Shown: piece after piece, positions 8,514 through 16,414 of the stretch
Layout: each line of letters starts with the position of its first letter
How positions within the stretch are numbered: position 1 is the first letter of the stretch
NCBI GenBank assembly: GCA_017624715.1
Contig: JAGAMN010000061.1
Coordinates: forward strand, 1-38,739
Source of the DNA: Oscillospiraceae bacterium
GTDB taxonomy: Bacteria; Bacillota; Clostridia; Oscillospirales; Oscillospiraceae
DNA length: 38,739 bases
Direction: 5' to 3'
Notes under the pieces: model-generated
The model's input: the letters and a program-made list of their open reading frames with translations, nothing else
What the model was told of the DNA's origin: nothing
The model's database searches: none
Made by a program: the position numbers and the translations under genes

Positions 8514-8547
8514 AAAAGAGCTGTTGCAGTGATGCAACAGCTCTTTT
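8514..8547 (+). terminator. Terminator of the agrAC-like transcript
   Basis: A perfect 15-bp stem (8514-8528 with 8533-8547) with a 4-nt loop. It has A residues on the left and four T residues on the right arm, so it can work in both directions. Confidence 0.88.
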
Positions 8548-8594
8548 CGTATATGTTGTTTGCGCCACCACAATGGTCGTTCATGCCCGCACAG

Positions 8595-8623
8595 TTGAAA
8601 AAGAAAAATGTGTGCTTTACAAT
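8595..8623 (+). promoter_or_regulatory. Predicted promoter of the lipoprotein/ABC operon
   Basis: TTGAAA (8595-8600), a 17-bp spacer and TACAAT (8618-8623) lie 37 nt before the lipoprotein start and just beyond the agrC terminator. The operon therefore appears to be separately transcribed. Confidence 0.6.
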
Positions 8624-8660
8624 ACAGCCAACCCGAAAAGAAAATCCAGGAGGAACTATT

Positions 8661-10154
8661 ATGAAAAACAATAAGGTGGGCAAACAAAAGCTGCTCGAAA
8701 AAAGATTACGTAGTATCACTTTACTTATACTGTGTATCGCCATGCTGACAGCCTGTGCTCCAAATCCTTCTCAGGATTATGTAACCAGCAAAAATGATGG
8801 TGCATTTGAATCCAATATTCAAGAAACAGCACCACAGCAGAATGGGGATGCGACATCTCTGACTCGTACAGGCAGCTTTACGAGTACAGACGGTAGTGTG
8901 GAGTATATTTGGAACATCGATCAAGCAATCATTGATGGCCCAATGCCGGTTGCAGAAGCTGTTCCCTACTTCTTTACACCCGAAGATGCACGGCAGATTG
9001 CAACGGTATTGTTTGGAGATGCAGTTTTCTATGATATTGGCCCTGAATCGGAGCGGTATTACTCCAGAGGAGAACTGGATCGAAAAATCAACTTGCTATC
9101 CAAATATGCTGACGAAGATACCTTGTATGCACTTGTTGGGCCATACGTGATCCATTCAGATTTACAGAAGCTGTTGAGAAGCTATAACCGCCAGTTAGAA
9201 ACAGCACCTACTGATGATCCTCGAAGTATCTGTGACTGGACTTTCAAAAAAGAAAGTTATTATGAGGATGACGGTAAATATGGCATGGGTGATGGAACCA
9301 ACGATCAGTTAAATATTGCTACAACGATTGGAAACTACAGCTACTGTATTGCTGTAGATGTGCGGAATAAAAGAGATTATCAGACAAGTACAATCACCGT
9401 CACCTTGGGAGATGGCAGCAGCTATGTAGAAAGAGAACTCCAACTTGTGGAGCTTTGCATGACCGAAAGGCCAACCCAGGAGCAAATCGATTCTGCCACA
9501 GCAGAAGCACAGCGTTCACTGGACCAAATGGGATTGGGGGAATTCGTAGTAGCGAAAGCATCTGTTTCTGTCATTGAAGCAGGTAGTGTACCCGGATATG
9601 CCATTGTGGTGAATGCGGTTCCCATCATAGAGGGAGTTCCCGGCCTTGTTGGACACACAGGCATTACTGATGCTAATACGGATCTGAATACCGAATCCTA
9701 TGATTCAACCTACCCCATGACTTATATCCGTTTTGTTTACAACGCAGAGGGGCAGTTGATCAGTTTTAGCATGCATGGACTTACTGAGGTTCAAAAAGTT
9801 AGAAATGACAATGTCGCAACTTTATCTACGGATAAACTGTTTGCAAAAGCGCAGACATACCTATCCCTTTTTGATTCTGAGAGTTTAGATGCTATCACCG
9901 GCAATAATGCGTGGGTATTGGCTATCGAAAACGATATTCCCATGGAATCAATTGTTTTCAAAGTTGAAATTACGGGTGTGCAGTATGGCCTTGCCCGCTG
10001 CGATATGGCTGATAGTGACAATGCTTTTTACTACACACCTGCGCTTCTCTTCGAAGGAACCATAAATTTCTACAACAAGAATACTGGGGCCTTGCTTGAC
10101 AGCAGCACTGTCACATTGGTTACGATAAGCGCAGTAGATGGAACGATTGTCTAA
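8661..10154 (+). CDS. Large surface lipoprotein, unknown function
   Basis: A 497-residue lipoprotein. The ATG at 8661 has an AGGAGG-type ribosome site and begins a basic, hydrophobic signal ending in a lipobox (LTAC, Cys about residue 31). The mature part is acidic, without membrane spans, and mostly alternating beta and helix. A VTSKNDG segment just after the lipobox resembles uncharacterised Firmicutes lipoproteins seen beside ABC transporters (possibly the DUF6034 group, not confirmed). It leads the operon with two permeases and an ABC ATPase, so it could be a surface sensor, ligand-binding or shielding factor. It does not resemble classical solute-binding folds. Confidence 0.88.
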   Translation: MKNNKVGKQKLLEKRLRSITLLILCIAMLTACAPNPSQDYVTSKNDGAFESNIQETAPQQNGDATSLTRTGSFTSTDGSVEYIWNIDQAIIDGPMPVAEAVPYFFTPEDARQIATVLFGDAVFYDIGPESERYYSRGELDRKINLLSKYADEDTLYALVGPYVIHSDLQKLLRSYNRQLETAPTDDPRSICDWTFKKESYYEDDGKYGMGDGTNDQLNIATTIGNYSYCIAVDVRNKRDYQTSTITVTLGDGSSYVERELQLVELCMTERPTQEQIDSATAEAQRSLDQMGLGEFVVAKASVSVIEAGSVPGYAIVVNAVPIIEGVPGLVGHTGITDANTDLNTESYDSTYPMTYIRFVYNAEGQLISFSMHGLTEVQKVRNDNVATLSTDKLFAKAQTYLSLFDSESLDAITGNNAWVLAIENDIPMESIVFKVEITGVQYGLARCDMADSDNAFYYTPALLFEGTINFYNKNTGALLDSSTVTLVTISAVDGTIV

Positions 10155-10165
10155 AGAAAAAGTGA

Positions 10166-10192
10166 TTGCACACCGGCATTGCCGGTGTGCAA
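10166..10192 (+). promoter_or_regulatory. Perfect 12-bp inverted repeat before the ABC permease genes
   Basis: Arms 10166-10177 and 10181-10192 are separated by three bases. There is no T run, so it is not a simple terminator. It may be a partial attenuator, an mRNA-stabilising hairpin, or an operator for the GntR protein encoded downstream. Confidence 0.5.
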
Positions 10193-10219
10193 CTGCAAAG
10201 GAATGGAGGAGGTGATAAT

Positions 10220-10972
10220 ATGAAGAACGGAATAGTCAGCGGGTTTCGTCAGGTGAGTAGATTGTGGATGATCGTTGTTCCACTCGCAATTATGGTACTG
10301 ATTATGACGAGTTTCGTTGATCCTCTGATTCGTACATATTGGGAACATTCGTATATCCCGAAAGGGTTTCATATTGAATTGCTAATCCAGGGACTTCGGT
10401 CAAATACTGTTTCCTCCTTCCTGCCGATTCTCGCAGCTCTGCCATTTGGCGGCTGCTTTGTGGACGATTTGAAAAGCAAATTTGCCCGGTTCTTTCTGAT
10501 CCGTAGCAGCTACCGTACATATATCGTGAGCCGCATCATCGTTGGTTTTCTGGCTGGCGGTTTGGCAATCCTTTCCGGTGCGCTGATTGCCTGGGGAACC
10601 ACTGCTGCGATACTGATTCCCATAGAACAGGAAATCGAGGGTATGGAGCCTGCGGCCATAGATGGACTCATCAAGATCTGCTTTCTACTGTTTGTCAACG
10701 GCGGCTTCTGGTCAGTTGTCGGTATGGCCATGAGTACCCTCATGGAGAGCAAGTACATTTCCTATGCGACACCCTTTGTGTTTTACTATCTGCTGGTGAT
10801 CCTATATGAACGGTACTTCTCCGATCTATTTATCATCTATCCCAAAACATGGACAGATCCCACCTCATGGCCCTTTGGCTACTGGGGTGCTGCCATCTTC
10901 TTATTGAAAATGACCCTTATCTTTGCGTTTCTCTTTTCGTTCCGGGCTAGGAGGAGGTTACAGCAGCTATGA
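10220..10972 (+). CDS. ABC-type exporter permease subunit 1
   Basis: A 250-residue integral membrane protein with about six spans and no ATP-binding motif. The ATG at 10220 follows GGAGG-TGATAAT; an upstream ATG at 10166 lies in the hairpin and is rejected. It overlaps the next gene by 4 bp (ATGA). With the second permease and the ATPase downstream it forms a likely heterodimeric ABC-2-type transporter. Neighbouring regulator and VanZ genes point to antibiotic or peptide efflux, or immunity. Substrate unknown. Confidence 0.85.
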   Translation: MKNGIVSGFRQVSRLWMIVVPLAIMVLIMTSFVDPLIRTYWEHSYIPKGFHIELLIQGLRSNTVSSFLPILAALPFGGCFVDDLKSKFARFFLIRSSYRTYIVSRIIVGFLAGGLAILSGALIAWGTTAAILIPIEQEIEGMEPAAIDGLIKICFLLFVNGGFWSVVGMAMSTLMESKYISYATPFVFYYLLVILYERYFSDLFIIYPKTWTDPTSWPFGYWGAAIFLLKMTLIFAFLFSFRARRRLQQL

Positions 10973-11865
10973 AGAAACTCAAGCAAGCCTTTTCCATCGC
11001 CGGGTACAACTTCCGGCTCTGGCGAGGCAATCCCCGAATCGTTGTGACCTTTACCCTGTCCTTTATCCTCTGCTTTCTGCTGACCGATAAGGCAGTTCGC
11101 TTTGCGGTGGAGCATAACACCACCTTGCAGCTCGTGGAGACCTTCATCTGGAGCTTTGGTGACAGTAATTCCATTCTGCTGTCCTCGGTGCTGCTGGTAA
11201 TGCTCTTTGCGGATATGCCCTTCCTGTCCTCCGGCACACCGTTCTATCTTGTTCGGACGGATAGAAGAACCTGGATCACCGGACAGGTCATTTACATCAT
11301 CGCCGCAACCTCTATTTATATGCTGTTCGTGCTGCTGTCCACGATCCTGCTTTCTATGAAGTATGCGTTCCCTGCCAATATGTGGAGCCCCACGGCGGCA
11401 ATCCTTGGCTATACCGGCTCCGGTCAACGCATAGCAATCCCTGCTCTGGTCAAGACCCTGGAAATGAGTTGGCCCTACCAGAGTATGATTTGTATCTTTT
11501 CGCTTATGTTGGGATATGCCGGGGTAATGGTTATGATTATGCTGGTATGCAATCTTCGATTTGGTCAAGCTGCAGGTGTGATTGGTGTGTTTACATTTAG
11601 CCTTTATGGAATCCTCATGCAGCCAGATACCATCCAGCTTCTCCTGCGTCTACCGGATGAAGCCTACTATATTGCCAATGTGCTGATCGGCTGGCTGTCA
11701 CCTCTAAACCATGCTACATTCCATATGCACAACTTTGGCTATGACAAACTGCCCCGGCTGTGGCAGTCCTACACGATCTTTATTTCGCTGATCGTAATGC
11801 TCTATTTCGCCGCTGTCCGTGCGGCCAAACGCTACAACTTTAACTTTACCGGAACGGAAGGATGA
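10969..11865 (+). CDS. ABC-type exporter permease subunit 2
   Basis: A 298-residue polytopic membrane protein with about six spans, starting inside the stop of the preceding permease and ending 4 nt before the ATPase start. Motifs such as DMPFLSSGTPFYLVRTDR between spans 2 and 3 resemble ABC-2 permeases of Firmicutes. It probably pairs with subunit 1 and the following ATPase. Confidence 0.85.
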   Translation: MKKLKQAFSIAGYNFRLWRGNPRIVVTFTLSFILCFLLTDKAVRFAVEHNTTLQLVETFIWSFGDSNSILLSSVLLVMLFADMPFLSSGTPFYLVRTDRRTWITGQVIYIIAATSIYMLFVLLSTILLSMKYAFPANMWSPTAAILGYTGSGQRIAIPALVKTLEMSWPYQSMICIFSLMLGYAGVMVMIMLVCNLRFGQAAGVIGVFTFSLYGILMQPDTIQLLLRLPDEAYYIANVLIGWLSPLNHATFHMHNFGYDKLPRLWQSYTIFISLIVMLYFAAVRAAKRYNFNFTGTEG

Positions 11866-11869
11866 TTTC

Positions 11870-12511
11870 ATGGATGCAATAATCGAAGTTCAAAATGTAA
11901 ATAAGTCCTTTGGCGAAGAACACGTCCTCAAGGATGTGTCCCACAGCTTTGAAACCGGCAAGATCCATGGCATTGTCGGCAATAACGGTTCCGGTAAAAC
12001 GGTTCTAATGAAGTGCATCTGCGGCTTTCTGAAGCCCGACAGCGGCACCATCTTCGTCAATCACAAGCAGGTGGGCAGGGATACGGACTTTCCGGAGGAT
12101 ATAGGCATCATCATTGAAACACCTGGATTCCTTTCTCACCTGTCTGGAACTCAAAATCTGAAAATTCTGGCTTCCTTGCAGAAGAAAGCCAATGACCATA
12201 CCATCCGGGCGGTGTTGGAACAGGTTGGCCTTGACCCGAATATGAAAAAGCCTGTGGGTAAGTATTCTCTGGGTATGCGCCAGCGGCTGGGATTTGCACA
12301 AGCATTGATGGAAGATCCCAACCTGCTGATCCTAGATGAACCCTTCAACGGCCTTGATAAGCACGGTGTTGTCCATATCCGAAACGTCATCAAGGGCCTG
12401 CGGACGGAGGGCAAGACAGTAATCCTAGCCAGCCATAACCAAGTGGACATCGACGAACTATGCGATACGGTGTGCGAGATGGATGCAGGTATTCTGGCAG
12501 TAGTAAGATAG
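11870..12511 (+). CDS. ABC transporter ATPase subunit
   Basis: A 213-residue nucleotide-binding protein with all key motifs: Walker A GNNGSGKT, signature YSLGMRQRLG, Walker B LLILDEPFNGLD and the switch His in LASHNQ. It is short and lacks a C-terminal regulatory domain, like ATPases of lantibiotic-immunity or YtrB-type exporters. The ATG at 11870 is 4 nt after the permease stop. A frame-compatible start at 11819 would overlap the permease and add residues before the normal N-terminus. Confidence 0.93.
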   Translation: MDAIIEVQNVNKSFGEEHVLKDVSHSFETGKIHGIVGNNGSGKTVLMKCICGFLKPDSGTIFVNHKQVGRDTDFPEDIGIIIETPGFLSHLSGTQNLKILASLQKKANDHTIRAVLEQVGLDPNMKKPVGKYSLGMRQRLGFAQALMEDPNLLILDEPFNGLDKHGVVHIRNVIKGLRTEGKTVILASHNQVDIDELCDTVCEMDAGILAVVR

Positions 12512-12534
12512 CAATATCTTCTGCGAGGGAAACT

Positions 12535-12828
12535 ATGGTGATACTCATTTTCAAAAATCGTGATCCAATATATCGTCAAATTGCGGAACAGATCAAAAAC
12601 CATATCATGGTAAGCCAACTAAAACCTGGGGATATGTTGCCCAGTGTCAGAAAGCTTGCTGTTGAATTACATATTGATCCCAATACAGTTCAACGTGCCT
12701 ATCTTGATTTGCGTTTCCAAGGATGGATAGACACGGTTCAGGGAAAGGGGTGCTTTGTAAGCCTTTCACCTCCGATCAGCAACAATGGGAGCAATACAAG
12801 CTATATGGAGGATAATTGCTGTGAATGA
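12535..12828 (+). CDS. GntR-family regulator, YtrA type
   Basis: A 97-residue protein consisting of a winged helix-turn-helix (DPIYRQIAEQIKNHI, then LPSVRKLAVELHIDPNTVQRAYLDL) with almost no effector domain. Short GntR proteins of the YtrA subgroup usually control ABC exporter operons and respond to cell-wall antibiotics. Here it is near the end of the operon rather than first. The start at 12535 lies 23 nt after the ATPase stop, and its end overlaps the VanZ-domain gene. Confidence 0.9.
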   Translation: MVILIFKNRDPIYRQIAEQIKNHIMVSQLKPGDMLPSVRKLAVELHIDPNTVQRAYLDLRFQGWIDTVQGKGCFVSLSPPISNNGSNTSYMEDNCCE

Positions 12829-14233
12829 ATTCATAAAAATGGTACTCAATGAACTCAGGCAAGGAATTGTGCAGGGCATTTCGGTTGCGATCATTGCTGG
12901 TGCAGTAATTGCCTATTCTTATGCCAAGCATAAAGGAAAATACAACGGAGAGAAGCCGTTTCCTTGGCGAAAAACAATTCTGATCTTTCTTTTAGCTGGC
13001 TATTTGGCAGTGTTAGGTTATGCTACGTTGTCCAGACTTGGTGGCATGGGTGCATCGGGATTTAGCTTCCATCCGTTCAGAGCATGGCTGGAAGCATGGA
13101 ACAATTTCTCTGTTACCAGTTGGGCAAATGTGCTGCTGAACATTGCAATGCTGATTCCATTTGGTATTCTTGTCCCTCTTTTGTTCCAGCGATGTAAAAA
13201 ATGGAACTATATGTTGCTGGCCAGTTTGGGGCTGGTACTCTACATTGAAACAACGCAGTATTTTACCGGTAGGGGAATTTTTGATCTTGATGACATCTTC
13301 GGAAATACTTTGGGAGCCATGATCGGCTATTTCCTGCTGATGCTTGTGTTGTCGATATTTGTCGAAAAAGAGAATCGTATTAGGAAAGTTCTGGGATACG
13401 GCCTGCTGGCGATGTTGCCGGTAGCCGCAATTTGTAGTATCTTCATGGCTTATAATCTTCAGGAATATGGTAACTTGCGAGATGCTTACACCTATCAGAT
13501 TGATACCTCAAATATAGAGTGGACGTTGGACTGTGATTTGTCGGACGAGAAGCAGGTTGTTGATATCTATAAGATGGACGTACCTTCACAAGAGGATTAT
13601 GATGCGTTGCGGGATCGCTTCGAACAAGTTCTAGGCGAGGAATTTGAGAGAACAGACTATTACGATGAATCGATTATTTACATGAATCAGTGGAGCGATG
13701 GACCATGTTCTCATTTTCTGACTGTGCAGCGCATTGATGGAAGCTATGAGCTTTCGTATATCTATGACGAAGATCCGACACCGGCAGAAACCGACAGAGA
13801 AACAATCGAGGGACTGTTGAGTGAATATGGTATCGTTATCCCTGAATCTGCAGAATTTTCTTATTTGCACTCAGGTATTCATCTGTTTACTGTAGAACAT
13901 ATTACGGATGGCGATACAATTATCGAAGGAAAAGTTAGTTGTGTCTATAACGAGGATGGTTCAATTTCCAAAATCAACAACAGTCTAATTTATTACACAT
14001 TCCACGGAGAAGAAAGCATTATTTCCGAAAATGAAGCATATGAGAAATTATGTCGAGGAGAGTTTAATGACGAGGCTGGAGTTTTTGAAAGTGCAACAGA
14101 GGTAACTGTTGCGTCATGTGATCTCGAATATCAGACTGATACCAAAGGTTTTATTCAGCCTGTATTCATATTTGAAGTGATTACAGATGTTACCGAAGAA
14201 AGCCTTACCATAATGATTCCAGCACTACAATAG
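12821..14233 (+). CDS. VanZ-domain membrane protein with large C-terminal domain
   Basis: About 470 residues from a GTG at 12821, chosen because GGAGG lies 9 nt upstream and the preceding GntR gene ends at 12828. The N-terminal half has several membrane spans and a VanZ-like domain (residues about 50-205, including WANVLLNIAMLIPFGILVPLLF and DLDDIFGNTLGAMIGYFL). A final span near 205-220 is followed by about 250 acidic residues likely outside the membrane and of no recognised family. VanZ proteins give low-level glycopeptide or lipoglycopeptide protection. The fusion to a long extracytoplasmic domain suggests a sensing or protective role for this operon. Confidence 0.85.
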   Translation: MNEFIKMVLNELRQGIVQGISVAIIAGAVIAYSYAKHKGKYNGEKPFPWRKTILIFLLAGYLAVLGYATLSRLGGMGASGFSFHPFRAWLEAWNNFSVTSWANVLLNIAMLIPFGILVPLLFQRCKKWNYMLLASLGLVLYIETTQYFTGRGIFDLDDIFGNTLGAMIGYFLLMLVLSIFVEKENRIRKVLGYGLLAMLPVAAICSIFMAYNLQEYGNLRDAYTYQIDTSNIEWTLDCDLSDEKQVVDIYKMDVPSQEDYDALRDRFEQVLGEEFERTDYYDESIIYMNQWSDGPCSHFLTVQRIDGSYELSYIYDEDPTPAETDRETIEGLLSEYGIVIPESAEFSYLHSGIHLFTVEHITDGDTIIEGKVSCVYNEDGSISKINNSLIYYTFHGEESIISENEAYEKLCRGEFNDEAGVFESATEVTVASCDLEYQTDTKGFIQPVFIFEVITDVTEESLTIMIPALQ

Positions 14234-14282
14234 CAAATAATAAAAGTTATCGTAAGTATGCTGAAGATAGGAGATTAAGTCT

Positions 14283-14738
14283 ATGGATAACAGCAAAGTG
14301 GTGTATGAGAAAAAATTTCCGCACTTATCGGCGGAGGACTGTGAGCAGCTTTACACCGAAGTGAATACCGATTTTATGGCCGCTGCAAAGAAAGATCCGG
14401 CAATGTTTTGCAAACAGCTTCTTGAAAGCACCATACGGGTAATCATGCCTGATCGAGTAGAGAATTCTGGTTTTTTTATCGCTATGGCAAAAGAAATCGC
14501 AGAATACTATGAAATAGATACTGTTGTCATAGAGCATGAAGATCGTCTAACGGCAGAGTTTCGTATCAACTGTGACGATACATACTCTGGATTAAAGCAA
14601 ATAATCGAGTTCTCTGATGATATTTGTTTCCGCTGTGACAATGGGGATGTGATTCTAAATATCATCTACTATACCCATGCCACCTACCGATCTGGAAAGA
14701 AAATAAAGCCAGAAAATGATTTGGAATTCATGAGATAA
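14283..14738 (+). CDS. Hypothetical acidic cytoplasmic protein
   Basis: A 151-residue soluble acidic protein with no signal peptide, membrane span or recognised motif. The C-terminal half (residues 75-135) looks like alternating strands with several Cys and aromatic residues. An AGGAGA ribosome site supports the start. It sits 49 nt after the VanZ-domain gene and may belong to the same transcript. I do not recognise the family. Confidence 0.7.
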   Translation: MDNSKVVYEKKFPHLSAEDCEQLYTEVNTDFMAAAKKDPAMFCKQLLESTIRVIMPDRVENSGFFIAMAKEIAEYYEIDTVVIEHEDRLTAEFRINCDDTYSGLKQIIEFSDDICFRCDNGDVILNIIYYTHATYRSGKKIKPENDLEFMR

Positions 14739-14755
14739 CATACTATGAAACTGTT

Positions 14756-14784
14756 TTGACAAAAATAAAAGGGTATCATAAAAC
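14756..14784 (+). promoter_or_regulatory. Predicted promoter of the KTR-protein gene
   Basis: TTGACA (14756-14761), a 17-bp spacer and TAAAAC (14779-14784). The -35 box is perfect; the -10 box is weaker. Confidence 0.45.
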
Positions 14785-14794
14785 ATAATGAATA

Positions 14795-15040
14795 GAGCCA
14801 GACGTTTTACGCAGAGCCTACCCCTGAAACGAAAGGAATAGTATGGATAACAAGCAAAATGACTCCAGGTGGATTAGGTGTCCAATTTGTGATAACAAAA
14901 CACGAACCAAAGTATATGCAGATACTGTGATGTTTAATTTCCCACTGTATTGTCAGAAGTGTAAAAAAGAAACCAAAATCGATGTGTTACAACTGAAGAT
15001 GGCCACAAGCAAATGAGCCAGACGAAAAAACGCAGAGCCT
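14795..15040 (+). repeat. Direct repeat flanking the KTR gene
   Basis: Copies at 14795-14819 and 15015-15040 share GAGCCAGACG and ACGCAGAGCCT around a variable T or A run. One lies before the KTR gene; the other starts in its stop codon. Confidence 0.75.
14843..15016 (+). CDS. Cysteine-rich KTR-domain protein (Tn916 orf6 type)
   Basis: A 57-residue protein with two CxxC pairs: CPICDNKTRTKV, containing the KTR motif, and CQKCKK. Together they form a probable zinc ribbon. Proteins of this type are found in the same place in Tn916-family elements, between cargo and the reverse XRE regulator. Function unknown, but a good marker for the cargo boundary. Confidence 0.85.
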   Translation: MDNKQNDSRWIRCPICDNKTRTKVYADTVMFNFPLYCQKCKKETKIDVLQLKMATSK

Positions 15041-15070
15041 GCCTCCCTTTTATACTAGGGAAGCAGGCTC
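15035..15070. terminator. Bidirectional terminator between KTR and XRE genes
   Basis: An inverted repeat with arms about 15035-15047 and 15058-15070, each with one bulged base. It is followed by TTTT rightward and, after four bases, by six T leftward. It separates two convergent genes. Confidence 0.75.
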
Positions 15071-15074
15071 TTTT

Positions 15075-15425
15075 CTATTTAATTGCGGTAGTGTTGCAAT
15101 TTCTTGCCATCTGAATAGCAGCTTGCAGTACAGGAATAATTGCTGTTGCTTCTTCTTCACTGCAATCCGCTACAAGTAGCCGGAGCTGTCTAAGTGCCGG
15201 TGTATCGCAGCGCATTTCCGGATAGAAGATTTCTCTGGAATCGATCTTCAATGCACGAACCAAAGGATACAGTACCTCCAGCTTGGGATTTCCTTTGTAA
15301 TTTTCAATGTTTAGAACGGTGCGAGTGTCCCTACTGATAGTGGCAGCCAATTCAGCTTGCGTAAATCCCGCCTGCTCTCTGGCGACCTTAACAACATCAC
15401 CTAATACACGAGAATAATCCGGCAT
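15075..15425 (-). CDS. XRE-family regulator in the Tn916 orf9 position
   Basis: A 116-residue protein with an N-terminal helix-turn-helix (VVKVAREQAGFTQAELAATIS, then RTVLNIENYKGNPKLEVL) and a helical C-terminus. The start at 15425 has GAGGTGA upstream. Opposite orientation between the KTR gene and the sigma factor matches Tn916 orf9, a repressor of downstream regulatory genes. Target sites are likely in the 313-nt space to its right. Confidence 0.88.
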   Translation of the reverse strand: MPDYSRVLGDVVKVAREQAGFTQAELAATISRDTRTVLNIENYKGNPKLEVLYPLVRALKIDSREIFYPEMRCDTPALRQLRLLVADCSEEEATAIIPVLQAAIQMARNCNTTAIK

Positions 15426-15738
15426 TACAATTCACCTCGGATATATTCTACAATACACTGCGCTTCGATGGAATTCGCCACAATTCATCTCTTTGATGTA
15501 TTGCATTCCATACACTCAATGAAGGAGGTTTCATATTTAAGTGATAAACTTTGCAAGCATTAGAAACTCAAAACTGAATTTCAATGTTTTTGCAAGGGGC
15601 GCTTTAACTCATTAAGTGAACCGCAATTCACATCGGTTTATTTCCAACATCTTGATAACGTAATAGCTGATTTTCGTTGCCGCAGTCCTCCGGTCAATCT
15701 GATTTCTTCAGATTTCAGATTGATTGGAGGTACTACAA
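15426..15738. promoter_or_regulatory. Control region between XRE regulator and sigma factor, with competing hairpins
   Basis: There is no gene in these 313 nt. They should hold the divergent promoters of the regulatory genes. Just before the sigma-factor ribosome site are two mutually exclusive hairpins: 15694-15702 with 15715-15723 (9 bp), and 15697-15702 with 15708-15713 (6 bp). This could be an attenuator or a ribosome-site control. Protein-binding sites are not identifiable by eye. Confidence 0.4.
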
Positions 15739-16212
15739 ATGGATGGAAACCATCCGAACCGAAAGAAAGACAAATTAAATCCCTACACATTATCCGTCGA
15801 GAGTAATACCTGCTACATATCTTTCGCTGACGGTCAGGGGATTTTTCATAAAATGGAAATCAGCAAGGAACTCTATGCTGCATTTAACAGCTTTGAACTG
15901 GACGATATTTCCCAGATGAATGTAGCCAGCCGCCATCTGGAGCAGTCAGAACTGACGGAAGAAACATTGAATCACAGAGCTGCTGATCTCCCGGAGCCTG
16001 TAGAAGATCATGTGTTCCGCAGGATCATGTACGGAGAATTGCACAAGGCAATCGCAAAACTCCCGCCTACGCAGCACAGGCGGCTCCTCCTATATTATTT
16101 CGGAGGGTACACCTATGAGCAGATCGCACAGATGGAGGGTTGCAAGCATCCGGCTATTATGAAGTCGATTGCAGCGGCAGAGAAAAATATCAAAAAGCAT
16201 TTATCAAAGTAG
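15739..16212 (+). CDS. Sigma-70 region 4-type regulator (Tn916 orf7 type)
   Basis: A 157-residue protein whose C-terminal third is a sigma region 4 helix-turn-helix (IAKLPPTQHRRLLLYYFGGYTYEQIAQ, split around residues 110-145, then HPAIMKSIAAAEKNIKK). No region 2 is present, as in the Tn916 Orf7 regulator that helps switch on xis, int and transfer genes. The ATG at 15739 has GGAGG upstream. Confidence 0.87.
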   Translation: MDGNHPNRKKDKLNPYTLSVESNTCYISFADGQGIFHKMEISKELYAAFNSFELDDISQMNVASRHLEQSELTEETLNHRAADLPEPVEDHVFRRIMYGELHKAIAKLPPTQHRRLLLYYFGGYTYEQIAQMEGCKHPAIMKSIAAAEKNIKKHLSK

Positions 16213-16238
16213 CCCCTTAATTACTCTTAAGTATGGGG

Positions 16239-16273
16239 AAGCAGGTGAAGGGGGATGGCTCTTTCACCTGCTT
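16239..16273 (+). terminator. Hairpin behind the sigma-factor gene
   Basis: A perfect 11-bp stem (16239-16249 with 16263-16273) with a 13-nt loop. The core CAGGTGAAGG/TTCACCTG and the bases after it closely resemble the hairpin at 17921-17956. Confidence 0.65.
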
Positions 16274-16353
16274 ATCTTATATAAACGAGGGGTATATTGG
16301 TTTGCTTGTATAACCTGTGATTGTCTCGCCCCATCCGAGACCGGTTATATGGT

Positions 16354-16401
16354 ATTATCAGATTGAGGCCCATGCAATTATTCAGGCCTACATCTGATAA
16401 T
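16354..16401. repeat. Interrupted palindrome before the XerC-like recombinase
   Basis: Outer arms 16354-16363 and 16392-16401 are a perfect 10-bp inverted repeat. An inner AGGCC/GGCCT pair sits at 16366-16370 and 16385-16389. It ends 13 nt before the recombinase start codon, so it is either a recombinase binding or crossover site or an mRNA hairpin controlling its translation. Confidence 0.6.
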
Positions 16402-16414
16402 GGGAGACAGAAAA

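Noticed and set aside
14283-15016. tetM or another known resistance gene at the Tn916 cargo site
   Set aside because: No ribosomal protection protein or drug-modifying enzyme is present; only a hypothetical protein and the KTR protein.
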